64,000 nt of DNA. It comes from Mesorhizobium shangrilense (lineage in GTDB: Bacteria; Pseudomonadota; Alphaproteobacteria; Rhizobiales; Rhizobiaceae). The stretch is from the NCBI RefSeq assembly GCF_040537815.1, contig NZ_JBEWSZ010000001.1, forward strand, positions 620,001 through 684,000, read 5' to 3'. Under the pieces are notes generated by a model, which saw only the letters and a program-made list of their open reading frames with translations, searched no databases and was not told the DNA's origin. Below, piece after piece: positions 43,257 through 55,875 of this stretch. The position numbers were made by a program, and so were the translations under genes. Position 1 is the stretch's first letter. Each line of letters begins with the position of its first letter.

Positions 43257-44245
43257 TCTGGTCTCTCCAGGTGCTGCGGTTTGTAGCCGCGCTGATGGTC
43301 GTTTTTCTGCATGCTGTACAATCCGCGGCCCGGATTTCCGCTGTCGGAGTAATCCCCTACGAATTTGAACTGATAGGCTCGGCCGGGGTCGACATCTTCT
43401 TTGTCATCTCCGGTGTGATCATGGCGACGGTAGCGCCTGGCAGAACGCCCGCCGAATTCATCCGGGCACGACTGCTCAGGATCGTTCCGATCTACCTTCT
43501 GTGCAGCATACCGGCGATACCGATTGCGGCCATGGGCCCTGGGTTCGGCTGGCGCAACATCCTGGCCACGGTGTTCTTGTGGCCGGCAACCGACAGGATG
43601 GTAGCACCTGCGCTTGGAGCGGCTTGGACGCTGTGTTTCGAAATGCTCTTTTACGCCGCGGTCGCGCTGCTGCTGTTGGATCGGCGATGGCTATATGCCC
43701 TTCTGGCCATCTTCGCCGGCGCGTTTCTGCTACGCCGGGTCGGCCCTGTCTTTCAGTTCTTGGGCAACCCTATCATCGTGGAGTTCATGGCAGGTGTGGT
43801 GATTGCCAGGATTGGCAAAGTCCGGTGGGGTATTGCCATGTTGCCATTGGGGGTTTGTGCTCTTTTTCTCGCGGCTTGGCTTATGGTTATTCCAAACGGG
43901 TACAATGAGCTCTTTCTAACGGGCGAACAGAATATCCAACGTGTCGCCGTTCTCGGGATACCCGCTATTCTTATCGTTTACGGCACCATGCACATACAGG
44001 TGCGCAGGAGCGTATGGACCTACCTGGGCGGAGCCTCTTACTCTCTCTACCTTGTGCACCCAATATTGCTCTCCGGGCTCGCCGTCATATGGGTGCTATA
44101 TCCGGTAGGCCCGAACGTGATTGTCACGATCGGGATCGTTGCTTCGCTGGTCGTGTCGTTGCGTGTTTACGAACGGATTGAGAAGCCGATGATGGCCAGG
44201 ATAAAGCGGGCAATCCCGCCAGCGGCAGCGTCGGTTGAGGCATAG
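43253..44245 (+). CDS. Acyltransferase-3 family membrane protein (ExoZ-like)
   Basis: A 330-residue membrane O-acyltransferase with about ten helices. The opening (LQVLRFVAALMVVFLHAV, with the conserved Arg and His) and AGVDIFFVISGVIMA, FIRARLLRIVPIYLL are those of the acyltransferase-3 family; the short form without a C-terminal SGNH domain resembles ExoZ, which acetylates succinoglycan. The substrate is probably a surface or exported sugar. Codon use in and before it is less GC-rich than in neighbours, suggesting later acquisition. Confidence 0.85.
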   Translation: MIWSLQVLRFVAALMVVFLHAVQSAARISAVGVIPYEFELIGSAGVDIFFVISGVIMATVAPGRTPAEFIRARLLRIVPIYLLCSIPAIPIAAMGPGFGWRNILATVFLWPATDRMVAPALGAAWTLCFEMLFYAAVALLLLDRRWLYALLAIFAGAFLLRRVGPVFQFLGNPIIVEFMAGVVIARIGKVRWGIAMLPLGVCALFLAAWLMVIPNGYNELFLTGEQNIQRVAVLGIPAILIVYGTMHIQVRRSVWTYLGGASYSLYLVHPILLSGLAVIWVLYPVGPNVIVTIGIVASLVVSLRVYERIEKPMMARIKRAIPPAAASVEA

Positions 44246-44347
44246 TTATCCTCCTGGCCAGAGTCGGATGACTTCGCCTTTCTCTTGGCGCCTGAACGGA
44301 TGCTCAAAGCGCAGGTGTCCCGGGTCAAGCCGTTGCCGTCTCGGGTA

Positions 44348-48307
<3,960 letters not shown>

Positions 48308-48492
48308 GGCGGCATTCTCTCCAGCAAGCAGGTATGACTTGTTAGAATGCAAACGGGTAACCGGCAACGCTCAGCAACCGGGCTGTGTTGTTACAGGTCG
48401 ATACGCAATGTGACGAAACCAGTTGGGGGTGCCATGCATTTCCCTGTCGACCGTTCACCGGAACGTGAACGTGTGTTGAAGGAGAGATGTCC

Positions 48493-48696
48493 ATGAAAAA
48501 GCTCATTCTAGCTTCTGTTTCTGCCTTGGCCCTTTTCGGCGTCGCGGCATGCAGCGACAGCGGCACCGACAAGACCACCACCCAGAGCACCAACCCGCCG
48601 GCCGCCGATCAGACGATGAAACCGGCAACGCCAGACGCGACGAAGCCCGCCCAACCGGCTCCGGCAACACCGGCTCCTGCGGCACCTGCGCAGTAG
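48493..48696 (+). CDS. Small Pro/Ala-rich lipoprotein
   Basis: A 67-residue lipoprotein. MKKLILASVSALALFGVAAC is a lipoprotein signal with the lipidated Cys at residue 20; the mature part is a low-complexity, Pro/Ala/Thr-rich tail (KPAQPAPATPAPAAPAQ). GGAGAG is correctly spaced for the ATG at 48493, not for the ATG at 48487. Such tails often reach through the peptidoglycan. It is divergent from the 5-oxoprolinase gene and closed by a terminator. Confidence 0.75.
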   Translation: MKKLILASVSALALFGVAACSDSGTDKTTTQSTNPPAADQTMKPATPDATKPAQPAPATPAPAAPAQ

Positions 48697-48720
48697 TCGA
48701 GTATCTGTATGATGCGTCTG

Positions 48721-48748
48721 AGAAGGCCGGCCATGCCGGCCTTCTTGC
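48721..48748 (+). terminator. Rho-independent terminator
   Basis: An 11-bp stem (AGAAGGCCGGC / GCCGGCCTTCT) with a CAT loop, followed by a short T-tract (TTG). It ends the lipoprotein transcript. Confidence 0.8.
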
Positions 48749-48893
48749 TGTCGACACGTATGTCTTGGGGTGCTCTTCCTGTCCGTGGAGGACCTGAGGA
48801 GGTGATCTCACTGGCTGCAGCAGATCGAAAGTCCCGCTACTGCGGCACTGTCTTGGCTTGATAGGAGTGGCCGGTTGGTTCTAAGAAGCGCCC

Positions 48894-49613
48894 ATGTCGA
48901 TTTGGGACCGCCTCGGCGACTTCATCACACGCGTTTCGTCTTCTGCGTCGTCGGGCGTCGCCGACGTGGTCGAGGCCGTGCGCACGGTTTTCTCCGGCGA
49001 CGCGGATTTGCGCCGGCGCGTTGCCTTCTCCGTGGCGATGATCGCGCTGTCGGCCAAGATGGCCAAGGCGGACGGCATCGTCACCCAGGACGAGGTGCGT
49101 GCCTTCCAGGAAATATTCGAGGTTCCGCCCTCGCAGACACGCAACGTGGCCCGGCTCTACAATCTGGCGCAGCAGGATGTCGCCGGGTTCGAGACTTATG
49201 CCGAACGGATGGCGCAGCTTTGCGGTTCGGGTCATTCGAACTGCGTGATGCTGGAAGACATACTCGACGGCCTGTTCCACATCGCCAAGGCCGATGGGCT
49301 GATCCACGAGCGCGAGGGCCTGTTCCTGCATCGCATCGCCCAGATCTTCCGCATCGACGAAGCGCATTACGAGAGCATCCTGGCGCGCCACGTCAATCTG
49401 GGTGCTGCCGATCCCTATGTCGTGCTCGGCATCGAGCGCGGCAAGCCGTTCGAGGAAGTCAGGAAGCGTTATCGCAAGCTGGTGTCCGACAATCATCCGG
49501 ACCGGCTGATTGCGCGTGGCCTGCCGCAGGAGTTCATCAAGATCGCAACGACAAGGGTCGCGGCCATCAACGCGGCCTATGAGATGATCGAGCGGGGCCT
49601 GCGGCACGCATGA
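48894..49613 (+). CDS. djlA: DjlA-like TerB/J-domain co-chaperone
   Basis: A 239-residue protein with a TerB-type helical domain (about residues 45-165; AFSVAMIALSAKMAKADGIVTQDEVRAFQEIF and the related LFHIAKADGLIHEREGLFLHRIAQIF) and a C-terminal J domain (VLGIERGKPFEEVRKRYRKLVSDNHPDRL; HPD at 201-203). It lacks a clear N-terminal membrane helix, which E. coli DjlA has. It would recruit DnaK. The stop overlaps the amidase start by 4 bp, so a cell-envelope link is possible. Confidence 0.87.
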   Translation: MSIWDRLGDFITRVSSSASSGVADVVEAVRTVFSGDADLRRRVAFSVAMIALSAKMAKADGIVTQDEVRAFQEIFEVPPSQTRNVARLYNLAQQDVAGFETYAERMAQLCGSGHSNCVMLEDILDGLFHIAKADGLIHEREGLFLHRIAQIFRIDEAHYESILARHVNLGAADPYVVLGIERGKPFEEVRKRYRKLVSDNHPDRLIARGLPQEFIKIATTRVAAINAAYEMIERGLRHA

Positions 49614-50377
49614 GCGGTTTCCTGCCCGACGAGCCGAACGCCGAGGTCAGGGTATCGCCGAATTTCGGCCCGAGGCGCGACACGCCCAGGCCCGACATGA
49701 TCGTTCTGCACTATACGGGCATGGGCACTGGCGCTGGTGCCGAGGCCTGGTTGTGCGACCCGGCCAGCGAGGTTTCGTCGCACTATCTCGTCCATGAGGA
49801 TGGCCGCGTCGTCCAGATGGTCAGGGAAAGCGACCGCGCCTGGCATGCCGGCAAGAGCTCGTGGTTCGGGCGAACGGACATCAATTCCTGCTCGGTCGGC
49901 ATTGAAATCGTCAATCCCGGGCATTCTCTCGGCTACCCGGGATTCCCCAAACGGCAGATCAATGCGGTGATCGGCCTTTGCCTGGGGATCGTGGGTCGCC
50001 ATTCCATTCCATCGCACCGTGTGCTGGCCCATTCCGACGTGGCGCCGGGACGCAAGATCGATCCCGGCGAGAAATTCCCGTGGAGAGCCCTGTTCGAGGC
50101 CGGAGTCGGCCACCTTGTCCCGGCCGCGCCGATCCGGCGGAGTGCAGTTCTGAAGGCTGGCGATGCGGGAACCGATGTCGAGGCACTGCAATCGATGCTG
50201 ACGCTCTACGGCTATGGCGTGGAGATCACTGGAGGTTTCGATCGTCAGACCGAAATCGTGGTCGAGGCGTTTCAGCGGCATTTCCGGCCGCGCAGGGTGG
50301 ACGGCGTGGCCGATTCATCGACGATCCGCACCTTGCAAAGGCTGCTCGCTTCCGTAACGGTAATCGCCGCCAAGTAA
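49610..50377 (+). CDS. N-acetylmuramoyl-L-alanine amidase (amidase_2) with peptidoglycan-binding domain
   Basis: A 255-residue amidase. The catalytic domain has the zinc-ligand segments IVLHYTGMG, SCSVGIEIVNPGH and the C-terminal RVLAHSDVAPGRKIDPGEKFPW, as in AmiD/AmpD. A peptidoglycan-binding type 1 domain follows (AGDAGTDVEALQSMLTLYGYGVEITGGFDRQTEIVVEAFQRHF). No signal peptide is visible, so it may be cytosolic and recycle anhydromuropeptides, as AmpD does. Translationally coupled to the DjlA-like gene. Confidence 0.9.
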   Translation: MSGFLPDEPNAEVRVSPNFGPRRDTPRPDMIVLHYTGMGTGAGAEAWLCDPASEVSSHYLVHEDGRVVQMVRESDRAWHAGKSSWFGRTDINSCSVGIEIVNPGHSLGYPGFPKRQINAVIGLCLGIVGRHSIPSHRVLAHSDVAPGRKIDPGEKFPWRALFEAGVGHLVPAAPIRRSAVLKAGDAGTDVEALQSMLTLYGYGVEITGGFDRQTEIVVEAFQRHFRPRRVDGVADSSTIRTLQRLLASVTVIAAK

Positions 50378-50561
50378 TCTTTTTCGAGCAATTAAGTTAC
50401 AAGCTGTCACTCAAAGTGACTTGCCCCGCCTTCATTGGCGCCAATTCGACCTTCAAACGACGCTCCGTACAAATTGTCGGACCTCCAGTCCCCGGATGCT
50501 CCGATATAGATTGAGCATTGCCGCGTGATGTCTTCACGCGCTTCAGACAGAACAGGATCAA

Positions 50562-51278
50562 ATGCAGAAATTGACCGTTGTAACGGCAGCTCTTGCTGCC
50601 GGCGTAATGACTTTTGCCTTCAGCGCGGCCAATGCCGCCTCATCTAGCCCTCGAGCGGACCAAGGTCTTCTTCCCGCTTCCGCCACAAGTGCAAAGGCGA
50701 CGACCAGCAAGGCTTCGGCCGGCCGGAGCGTGAAAGGGACGAAGAAAGCCAGGGTGGAAAAGATTGCCTCGGCCAGCGCGAAGAAGCCGACCGCCAAGCG
50801 TTACGCCAAGCGCAACAGGACAAATGTCGACATGACGACGACCGCATCGATCGGCCCGCGCAATGCGGCGGCATCGGTGGCGGCGGCCGGTGGCGGGCAG
50901 TATTCGGCGATCGTGGCACGTTATGCGGCGAGCTACGGCGTGCCGGTATCGCTGGCCAACGCCGTCATCAAGATCGAAAGCAACTACAGGCCGCACATGG
51001 TCGGCGGCGCCGGCGAGATCGGCCTGATGCAGATCAAGCCGGCAACTGCGCGGATGATGGGCTACAACGGCTCGACCCAGGGGCTCTTCGACCCCGAAAC
51101 CAACATCAAATATGGCATGAAGTACCTGGCCATGGCCAAGGATCTGGGCGGCGGCACCACCTGCGGCACGATCCTCAAATACAATGCCGGCCATGGCGCC
51201 ACGCGAATGAACCCGATCTCGGCGGCCTATTGCAGCAAGGTCAAGGTGCAACTGGCCGCACTTGGCGCCCCCGCATAA
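50562..51278 (+). CDS. Exported lytic transglycosylase (SLT domain)
   Basis: A 238-residue protein with a signal peptide (MQKLTVVTAALAAGVMTFAFSAANA), a basic, low-complexity linker (about 30-105; KGTKKARVEKIASASAKKPTAKRYAKRNR) and an SLT catalytic domain (SLANAVIKIESNYRPHMVGGAGEIGLMQIKPATARMMGY; catalytic Glu in KIESNY). The NAGHG motif (KYNAGHGATRMN) is present. It cleaves murein glycosidic bonds in the periplasm; the cationic linker may bind anionic surface polymers. Confidence 0.88.
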   Translation: MQKLTVVTAALAAGVMTFAFSAANAASSSPRADQGLLPASATSAKATTSKASAGRSVKGTKKARVEKIASASAKKPTAKRYAKRNRTNVDMTTTASIGPRNAAASVAAAGGGQYSAIVARYAASYGVPVSLANAVIKIESNYRPHMVGGAGEIGLMQIKPATARMMGYNGSTQGLFDPETNIKYGMKYLAMAKDLGGGTTCGTILKYNAGHGATRMNPISAAYCSKVKVQLAALGAPA

Positions 51279-51356
51279 GCAGGAAACGCTGCCAAGACGG
51301 CAGGTGATAAGCTGCTTTTTTCGTTTGCGTTTTGCGGCATGAACCCCTTTATACGC

Positions 51357-51758
51357 CTTGCCAGCTGGCTGGGCGGCCGCACCCGCGAGAGCCGAAAGGC
51401 TGCGGGTGAGGAAAGTCCGGGCTCCATGGAGACACGGTGCCGGTTAATGGCCGGCGGGGGCGACCCCAGGGAAAGTGCCACAGAAAGCAAACCGCCACGA
51501 TCTTCGTGGTAAGGGTGAAAGGGTGGGGTAAGAGCCCACCGCGCGACTGGCAACAGGAGCGGCACGGTAAACCCCACCGGGAGCAAAACCGAATAGAGGC
51601 GGTGCGAGGGGAAACCCTCGAGGGCTGTTTCCGGCTCACCGTCCGGGTAGGTTGCGTGAGGCGCATGGCAACATGCGTCCAAGATGAATGGCCGCCACGT
51701 TCTCGCGCCGCAAGGGGCGAGGGCCATACAGAACCCGGCTTACAGGCCAGCTGGCAAT
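51357..51758 (+). ncRNA. rnpB: RNase P RNA (class A)
   Basis: Conserved core elements are in order: GAGGAAAGTCCGGGCTCC near the 5' end, CACAGAAAGCAAACCGCC, and near the 3' end CATACAGAACCCGGCTTAC. The ends pair as helix P1 (TTGCCAGCTGGCT with AGGCCAGCTGGCAA). The roughly 400-nt length suits an alphaproteobacterial type A RNA, the catalytic part of the tRNA 5'-maturation enzyme. It lies between the lytic transglycosylase and the ParDE module. Exact ends are estimated from P1. Confidence 0.95.
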
Positions 51759-51873
51759 TTACCCACGATATCGCTGGGAAGTTCCCTGATATCAGCAGGT
51801 TGCGCCCTTGGGCGCACCTCTTGATTCAAGGGCTTCCGATCGGTTGCATCGGGGGGCAAGGCCCTTTCTTGAA

Positions 51874-51898
51874 AATGGTGCGATTAAATCGTACCATT
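51874..51898. promoter_or_regulatory. Palindromic operator upstream of parD
   Basis: AATGGTGCGATT-A-AATCGTACCATT is a 25-bp inverted repeat with one mismatch, 27 bp before the antitoxin ATG, as expected for an autoregulatory ribbon-helix-helix site. Confidence 0.75.
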
Positions 51899-51924
51899 CT
51901 TGATGGAAGCATCAGGAGCTTGTC

Positions 51925-52200
51925 ATGGGCCAGGTCGACAAACGCAGCATCACCCTTTCACCGGAACTGGCGGCGGCGGTGGACGATGTGGTTGCCGCCG
52001 GCGAATACGCGTCGGCCAGCGAAGTGATCCGCGACGCGCTGCGCCAGTGGAAGGACCGGCGCGACCTGCATGGTTATACGCTGGAGGAACTGCGCAAGCT
52101 GGTGCAGGAGGGGATCGACAGCGGGCCGGGACGATTTGCGTCGATGGATGAGATCAAGGCCGAGGCGCGCAAGCGATTGAAGTCCCAAAACGCAGCATGA
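51925..52200 (+). CDS. parD: ParD-type antitoxin (ribbon-helix-helix)
   Basis: A 91-residue antitoxin. KRSITLSPELAAAVDDVVAAGEYASASEVIRDALRQWKDRR is a ribbon-helix-helix DNA-binding domain; the C-terminal half (LEELRKLVQEGIDSGPGRFASMDEIKAEARKRLK) would bind the toxin. It overlaps the toxin start by 4 bp. A palindrome ahead of it suggests autorepression. Confidence 0.9.
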   Translation: MGQVDKRSITLSPELAAAVDDVVAAGEYASASEVIRDALRQWKDRRDLHGYTLEELRKLVQEGIDSGPGRFASMDEIKAEARKRLKSQNAA

Positions 52201-52454
52201 ATGTGCTGCCTATCACTCGATCATCAGATAACGAGGCTGCGGCGGATCGGCTGCTTGATCGGATCGAAGCCCGCTGGCACCAATTGGCGGTTTACCCTTT
52301 CTCAGGCGCTCCGCGCGAGGACATCGCTCCCGGCGTCCGTCATCTCCTGGTCGGCGAATATCTTACCTTGTACCGCGTGCATGATGACGCGATCGAAATC
52401 GTTCGCGTGCTGCACGGCCGACGCAAGATCGAGGCCGATGACATCAGCGACTGA
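52197..52454 (+). CDS. parE: ParE-type toxin, apparently shortened near the N-terminus
   Basis: An 85-residue RelE/ParE-family protein. The C-terminal two-thirds is normal (DNEAAADRLLDRIEARWHQLAVYPFSGAPREDIAPGVRHLLVGEYLTLYRV). Only 12 residues (MNVLPITRSSDN) precede AAADRL, where family members usually have 20 or more, with the first strand and part of the alpha-helical hairpin. An internal deletion between ITRS and DNEA would explain it. The toxin may be weak or inactive. It starts in an ATGA overlap with parD. Confidence 0.8.
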   Translation: MNVLPITRSSDNEAAADRLLDRIEARWHQLAVYPFSGAPREDIAPGVRHLLVGEYLTLYRVHDDAIEIVRVLHGRRKIEADDISD

Positions 52455-52463
52455 CCGATCGGT

Positions 52464-53579
52464 TCAGCCGTCAATCCTGTCCAGCGATGCCTCGATCGCC
52501 TTCCAGAGCTCCTCCACCGGTTCGCAACCAACCGACAGGCGTACGAAACCGGGCGGAACCGCATCGCCCCGCTTTGACCGCCGCTCGGCCGTGGTATGAA
52601 CGCCGCCGAACGAGGTCGTGGCCTGCATCAGCGTGCAGTTGTTGATGAAATCCTCGGCCTTTTCCTCGGAGGCGAGTTCGAAGGAGACCAGGAAACCGAA
52701 ACGTTCCATCTGGACGCAGGCAAGATTGTGTGACGGATCGCTTTCGAGACCGGGATAACGCAGGCCGCTAACGGCCCGATGTCCCTGAAGCCGTCGCGCG
52801 ATCACCTCGGCGGACGAGCACATCCGGTCGAAACGCACGTCGAGTGTTTCGAGACCACGATGCACCAGCCATGCCTCGAACGGTCCGGGAATGCCGCCCG
52901 CGGTTGCGCGCCAGTCGGTTACGGCGGCGATGACCTTCGCGTCTCGGCTTGCGACATGGCCGAACAGCACATCGGAGTGGCCATTGGGCGCCTTGGTATC
53001 GGCGGCAACCACGATGTCCGCGCCATGGTCGAGCGGACGCTGGCCGAAGGGCGTCATGGTCGTGTTGTCGGCGACGAGAAGCGCGCCGGCCTTGTGAACG
53101 GCTTCGGCGACCGCTGTGATGTCGCAGATGTCGAGCCTCGGATTGGACGGGGTTTCGACGAAGACAAGACGATATCCGTCGAAGCCGCCGTCGAGGAATG
53201 TCGATGTCGGCCGGACATCACAGGTGATGCCGAACGGCTTCAGGAAGCGATCGGCCAATGCCCTTGTCGCATGATAGCCGTCCGACGGCAGCAGGACGCG
53301 GTCGCCCGTCTTGAGCAGGGCGAAGAACACGGCCGAGATGGCACCCATTCCGGAAGGAAAGCCCACGCATGGCGCACCTTCCAGATGTGCCAGCATATGC
53401 TCGACCGCATTCCAGGTCGGGTTGTCGTAGCGGCCATATTGAGCGAAACCCGTGGCGTCGCCAGGCGTGTGGTAGATGGTGGCCATGGTCAACGGCGGTG
53501 CGATCGGATCGCCCTTGGCGAGCCCGCTGTCGCGCAAATGGGGAAGTTCGGCGGCGCGTGTGTTCGCGGTATCAGCCAT
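52464..53579 (-). CDS. Cystathionine gamma-lyase/synthase-family PLP enzyme
   Basis: A 371-residue Cys/Met PLP-family enzyme. YGRYDNPTWNAVEHMLAHLEGA, FPSGMGAISAVFFALLKTGD, VFVETPSNPRLDICDI and ADNTTMTPFGQRPLDHGADI are clear. The lysine region reads VVAADTKAPNGHSDVLFGHV rather than the usual SxTKYxxGHxD, so the loop is altered but the Lys remains. Together with the short length it suggests a divergent subfamily of uncertain substrate, possibly cystathionine or homoserine ester. Chosen start 53579; a longer frame reaches into the mraZ region. Confidence 0.82.
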   Translation of the reverse strand: MADTANTRAAELPHLRDSGLAKGDPIAPPLTMATIYHTPGDATGFAQYGRYDNPTWNAVEHMLAHLEGAPCVGFPSGMGAISAVFFALLKTGDRVLLPSDGYHATRALADRFLKPFGITCDVRPTSTFLDGGFDGYRLVFVETPSNPRLDICDITAVAEAVHKAGALLVADNTTMTPFGQRPLDHGADIVVAADTKAPNGHSDVLFGHVASRDAKVIAAVTDWRATAGGIPGPFEAWLVHRGLETLDVRFDRMCSSAEVIARRLQGHRAVSGLRYPGLESDPSHNLACVQMERFGFLVSFELASEEKAEDFINNCTLMQATTSFGGVHTTAERRSKRGDAVPPGFVRLSVGCEPVEELWKAIEASLDRIDG

Positions 53580-53985
53580 CGTTTCTCTTATTCCTGTTCT
53601 CGACCGAAGAATTCGACGCGACGCTATGCCGGGCGAGGGCTCGCGGCAACTGCGTCCGGTTGGGCCAAGCGGCTCTAAACGCTTCGTTAGGCTTAATGGA
53701 TCATAAAGACGAGACGTGCCGTCAAGGCTGCCCTCATTGGTCATGGCGCGCGTGTTTGTGAAGCCTGTTCCCGTTGACGCCCATAGTGCCCCATGATATC
53801 CCATTTCGATACTCAAGCCTTCGTTCCGCGTCAGGGTGAAGCGTACGCCAATCGGGCAGCCGCGGCGGCTGCGCGTTTGCCGGTTTTTGCCTCTGCGAAC
53901 GAGCTTGATTCTGGACGGGGAACGCGCCGCGGCGGCGCGAACAGCAAGTTGGAGAGGGGTGCGGCGGCGCGAGCGGCTGTAACGG
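53580..53985. promoter_or_regulatory. Upstream region of the division and cell wall cluster
   Basis: The gap between the PLP enzyme and mraZ holds no convincing gene. It should contain the main dcw promoter. Three MraZ-type boxes lie at 53780-53803. The stretch 53860-53985 is rich in G and C and encodes only shadow frames. Confidence 0.6.
53780..53803 (-). promoter_or_regulatory. Triple MraZ box
   Basis: On the minus strand TGGGATATCATGGGGCACTA then TGGG has three TGGG units at exactly 10-bp spacing (plus-strand CCCA at 53780, 53790, 53800). MraZ binds direct TGGGN repeats separated by 5 nt upstream of its own gene. These lie about 180 bp before mraZ, with the boxes on the opposite strand. 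Confidence 0.6.
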
Positions 53986-54447
53986 ATGATGGACCGGTTT
54001 CTCTCAAACACGGTGAGCAGGATCGATGCGAAGGGGCGGGTTTCCGTTCCGGCGCATTTCCGCGCTGTCGTGCAGAAACGCGGCTATTCGGAACTTTACG
54101 CGCTGCGCTGCCTGGATCTGCAGGCGATGGATGTCGGCGGGCTGGACCTGCTGGACCGCTACGAGCAGCGCATCGCGCAGGAGGATCCTTTCCTGCAGAC
54201 GGCGGACGACATGTCGTTCTTCTGCCATGGCGATGGAGCTTTCCTGAAGCTCGATCAGGACGGCCGCATCACGATGACCGATTTCATCCGCGAGCACACC
54301 GGCATTTCGACGGAAGCGGCCTTTGTCGGTCGCGGCAATTTCTTTCAGATCTGGGAGCCTGGACGGCTTGCGGCCTATGGCGCGCAAGCTCGGGCCCGGC
54401 TGTTGCAGCTTCGGCAGGGGACGAAGCCTGGGGAGCGACCGGAATGA
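53986..54447 (+). CDS. mraZ: Transcriptional regulator MraZ
   Basis: A 153-residue double-AbrB-fold regulator, first gene of the dcw cluster. [25 protein letters not shown] and [22 protein letters not shown] are the two repeats. MraZ represses its own operon and modulates division. ATG 53986 and 53989 are both possible. The stop overlaps the rsmH start. Typical members are about 145-155 residues. Confidence 0.93.
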   Translation: MMDRFLSNTVSRIDAKGRVSVPAHFRAVVQKRGYSELYALRCLDLQAMDVGGLDLLDRYEQRIAQEDPFLQTADDMSFFCHGDGAFLKLDQDGRITMTDFIREHTGISTEAAFVGRGNFFQIWEPGRLAAYGAQARARLLQLRQGTKPGERPE

Positions 54448-55475
54448 TGGCTGGCGACGGCGATGACATCAACGCCGTTGGCGGACCGGCCCGCCACATT
54501 CCGGTCCTCCTTGGCGAAGTGCTGGAAGCGCTTTCGCCGGTGGCGGGCGATGTGATCGTCGACGGCACGTTCGGCGCCGGCGGCTACACCAAGGCCATCC
54601 TGGCGACCGGTGCCTCAGTCGTGGCCATCGACCGCGATCCCGATGCGATCGCCGCCGGACGTGCGCTCGAAGCGCAATCGGCAGGCCGGCTGACGCTTGT
54701 CCAGGCGCCGTTCTCGACGCTGGACGAGCATGTCGAACGCGCTGACGGCGTCGTGCTCGACATCGGCATCTCCTCCATGCAGATCGACCAGCCGGAGCGG
54801 GGTTTTTCGTTTCGCGCCGACGGGCCGCTCGACATGCGCATGGCGCAGGCCGGCCTCAGTGCCGCCGATGTCGTCAACTCCTTCAAGATGGGCGACCTTG
54901 CCCGCATCTTCGGGTTCCTCGGCGAGGAGCGCCATGCCGGCCGCATCGCCCGCATGATCGAGAGCCGCCGCGAAAAGCGTCCCTTCGAACGCACTCTCGA
55001 TCTGGCCGACGCCATCGAGACGCATATCGGCCGTGCGCCCAAGGACAAGATCCATCCGGCTACCCGCGTCTTCCAGGCGCTGCGCATCTTCGTCAACGAC
55101 GAGCTTGGCGAACTGGCCAAGGCGTTGTTCGCCGCTGAACGTGCCTTGAAGCCCGGTGGACGGCTGGCCGTGGTGACCTTTCACTCGCTGGAAGACCGCA
55201 TCGTCAAGCGCTTCATCGCCGATCGCGCCGACGCCATGACCGGCTCGCGACATCTGCCCGAGGCACAGGCGCGCACCGCCACCTTCCGCAAAGCGGGCGG
55301 CGGCGTGACGCCGGGGGATGCCGAGATTTCAGCCAATCCGCGATCGCGCTCGGCCAGGCTGCGCGCGGCAATTCGCACGGACGCGCCAGCGCGCGCCGGC
55401 GACTTTTCGATTTTCGGCCTGCCCAAACTTCCCGGCCCAAAACGTCCCGGCACCGATCGGTCGGGAGAGAGGTGA
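54444..55475 (+). CDS. rsmH: 16S rRNA (cytosine1402-N4)-methyltransferase RsmH
   Basis: A 343-residue SAM methyltransferase that modifies C1402 of 16S rRNA in the ribosomal P site. [63 protein letters not shown] and [16 protein letters not shown] are highly conserved. It starts in a 4-bp overlap with mraZ and is followed by ftsL. The C-terminal part beyond about 310 ([16 protein letters not shown]) is a short variable tail. Confidence 0.95.
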   Translation: MMAGDGDDINAVGGPARHIPVLLGEVLEALSPVAGDVIVDGTFGAGGYTKAILATGASVVAIDRDPDAIAAGRALEAQSAGRLTLVQAPFSTLDEHVERADGVVLDIGISSMQIDQPERGFSFRADGPLDMRMAQAGLSAADVVNSFKMGDLARIFGFLGEERHAGRIARMIESRREKRPFERTLDLADAIETHIGRAPKDKIHPATRVFQALRIFVNDELGELAKALFAAERALKPGGRLAVVTFHSLEDRIVKRFIADRADAMTGSRHLPEAQARTATFRKAGGGVTPGDAEISANPRSRSARLRAAIRTDAPARAGDFSIFGLPKLPGPKRPGTDRSGER

Positions 55476-55479
55476 GCAC

Positions 55480-55875
55480 GTGTTTCGTACCAGCGACATA
55501 GTCCTGATCGCCGTCATGGTCGCCGCGGCGGCCTTGACCTACAAGACCAAGCGCGAGGCCGAGGAACAATTGGCGTCGGTGCAGAAGATCCAGGTGCAGA
55601 TCCGCTACGAGGAGGAAACGATCGACCTGCTCAAGGCGGACTGGAGCCTGCTCACCCAGCCGTCGCGACTGCAGAAGCTGACTGAGCTCTACAAGTCGCA
55701 GCTCGCACTCGAGCCGGTCAGCGCGCGCCAGATCGTCGGCTTGAGCGACTTGCCGGCCAAGGCCCTCGACATTCAGGACATCCTGAAGGGACGCGGGGAT
55801 GGCATGGCTGACAATTCCAGCAAGGCGCCTTCGGGCGGCCAGGACCCCGTCGTGACCGGAGGCATCGCCCAATGA
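55480..55875 (+). CDS. ftsL: Cell division protein FtsL
   Basis: A 131-residue bitopic protein with a membrane helix (IVLIAVMVAAAALTYKT) followed by a coiled-coil-like periplasmic region (REAEEQLASVQKIQVQIRYEEETIDLLKADWSLL). It belongs to the FtsQLB complex that activates septal peptidoglycan synthesis. It starts with GTG, 4 bp after rsmH (GAGAGAGGTGA upstream), and overlaps ftsI by 4 bp. Low sequence conservation makes the synteny important for the call. Confidence 0.88.
   Translation: MFRTSDIVLIAVMVAAAALTYKTKREAEEQLASVQKIQVQIRYEEETIDLLKADWSLLTQPSRLQKLTELYKSQLALEPVSARQIVGLSDLPAKALDIQDILKGRGDGMADNSSKAPSGGQDPVVTGGIAQ

Noticed and set aside
53580..54011. Minus-strand extension of the PLP enzyme over the mraZ promoter
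   Set aside because: The extra residues are basic and unrelated to the family; MADTAN at 53579 is the natural start.
53793..54443. Upstream extension of rsmH through the mraZ gene
   Set aside because: It overlaps mraZ in a different frame; the ATG at 54444 gives the conserved RsmH N-terminus.
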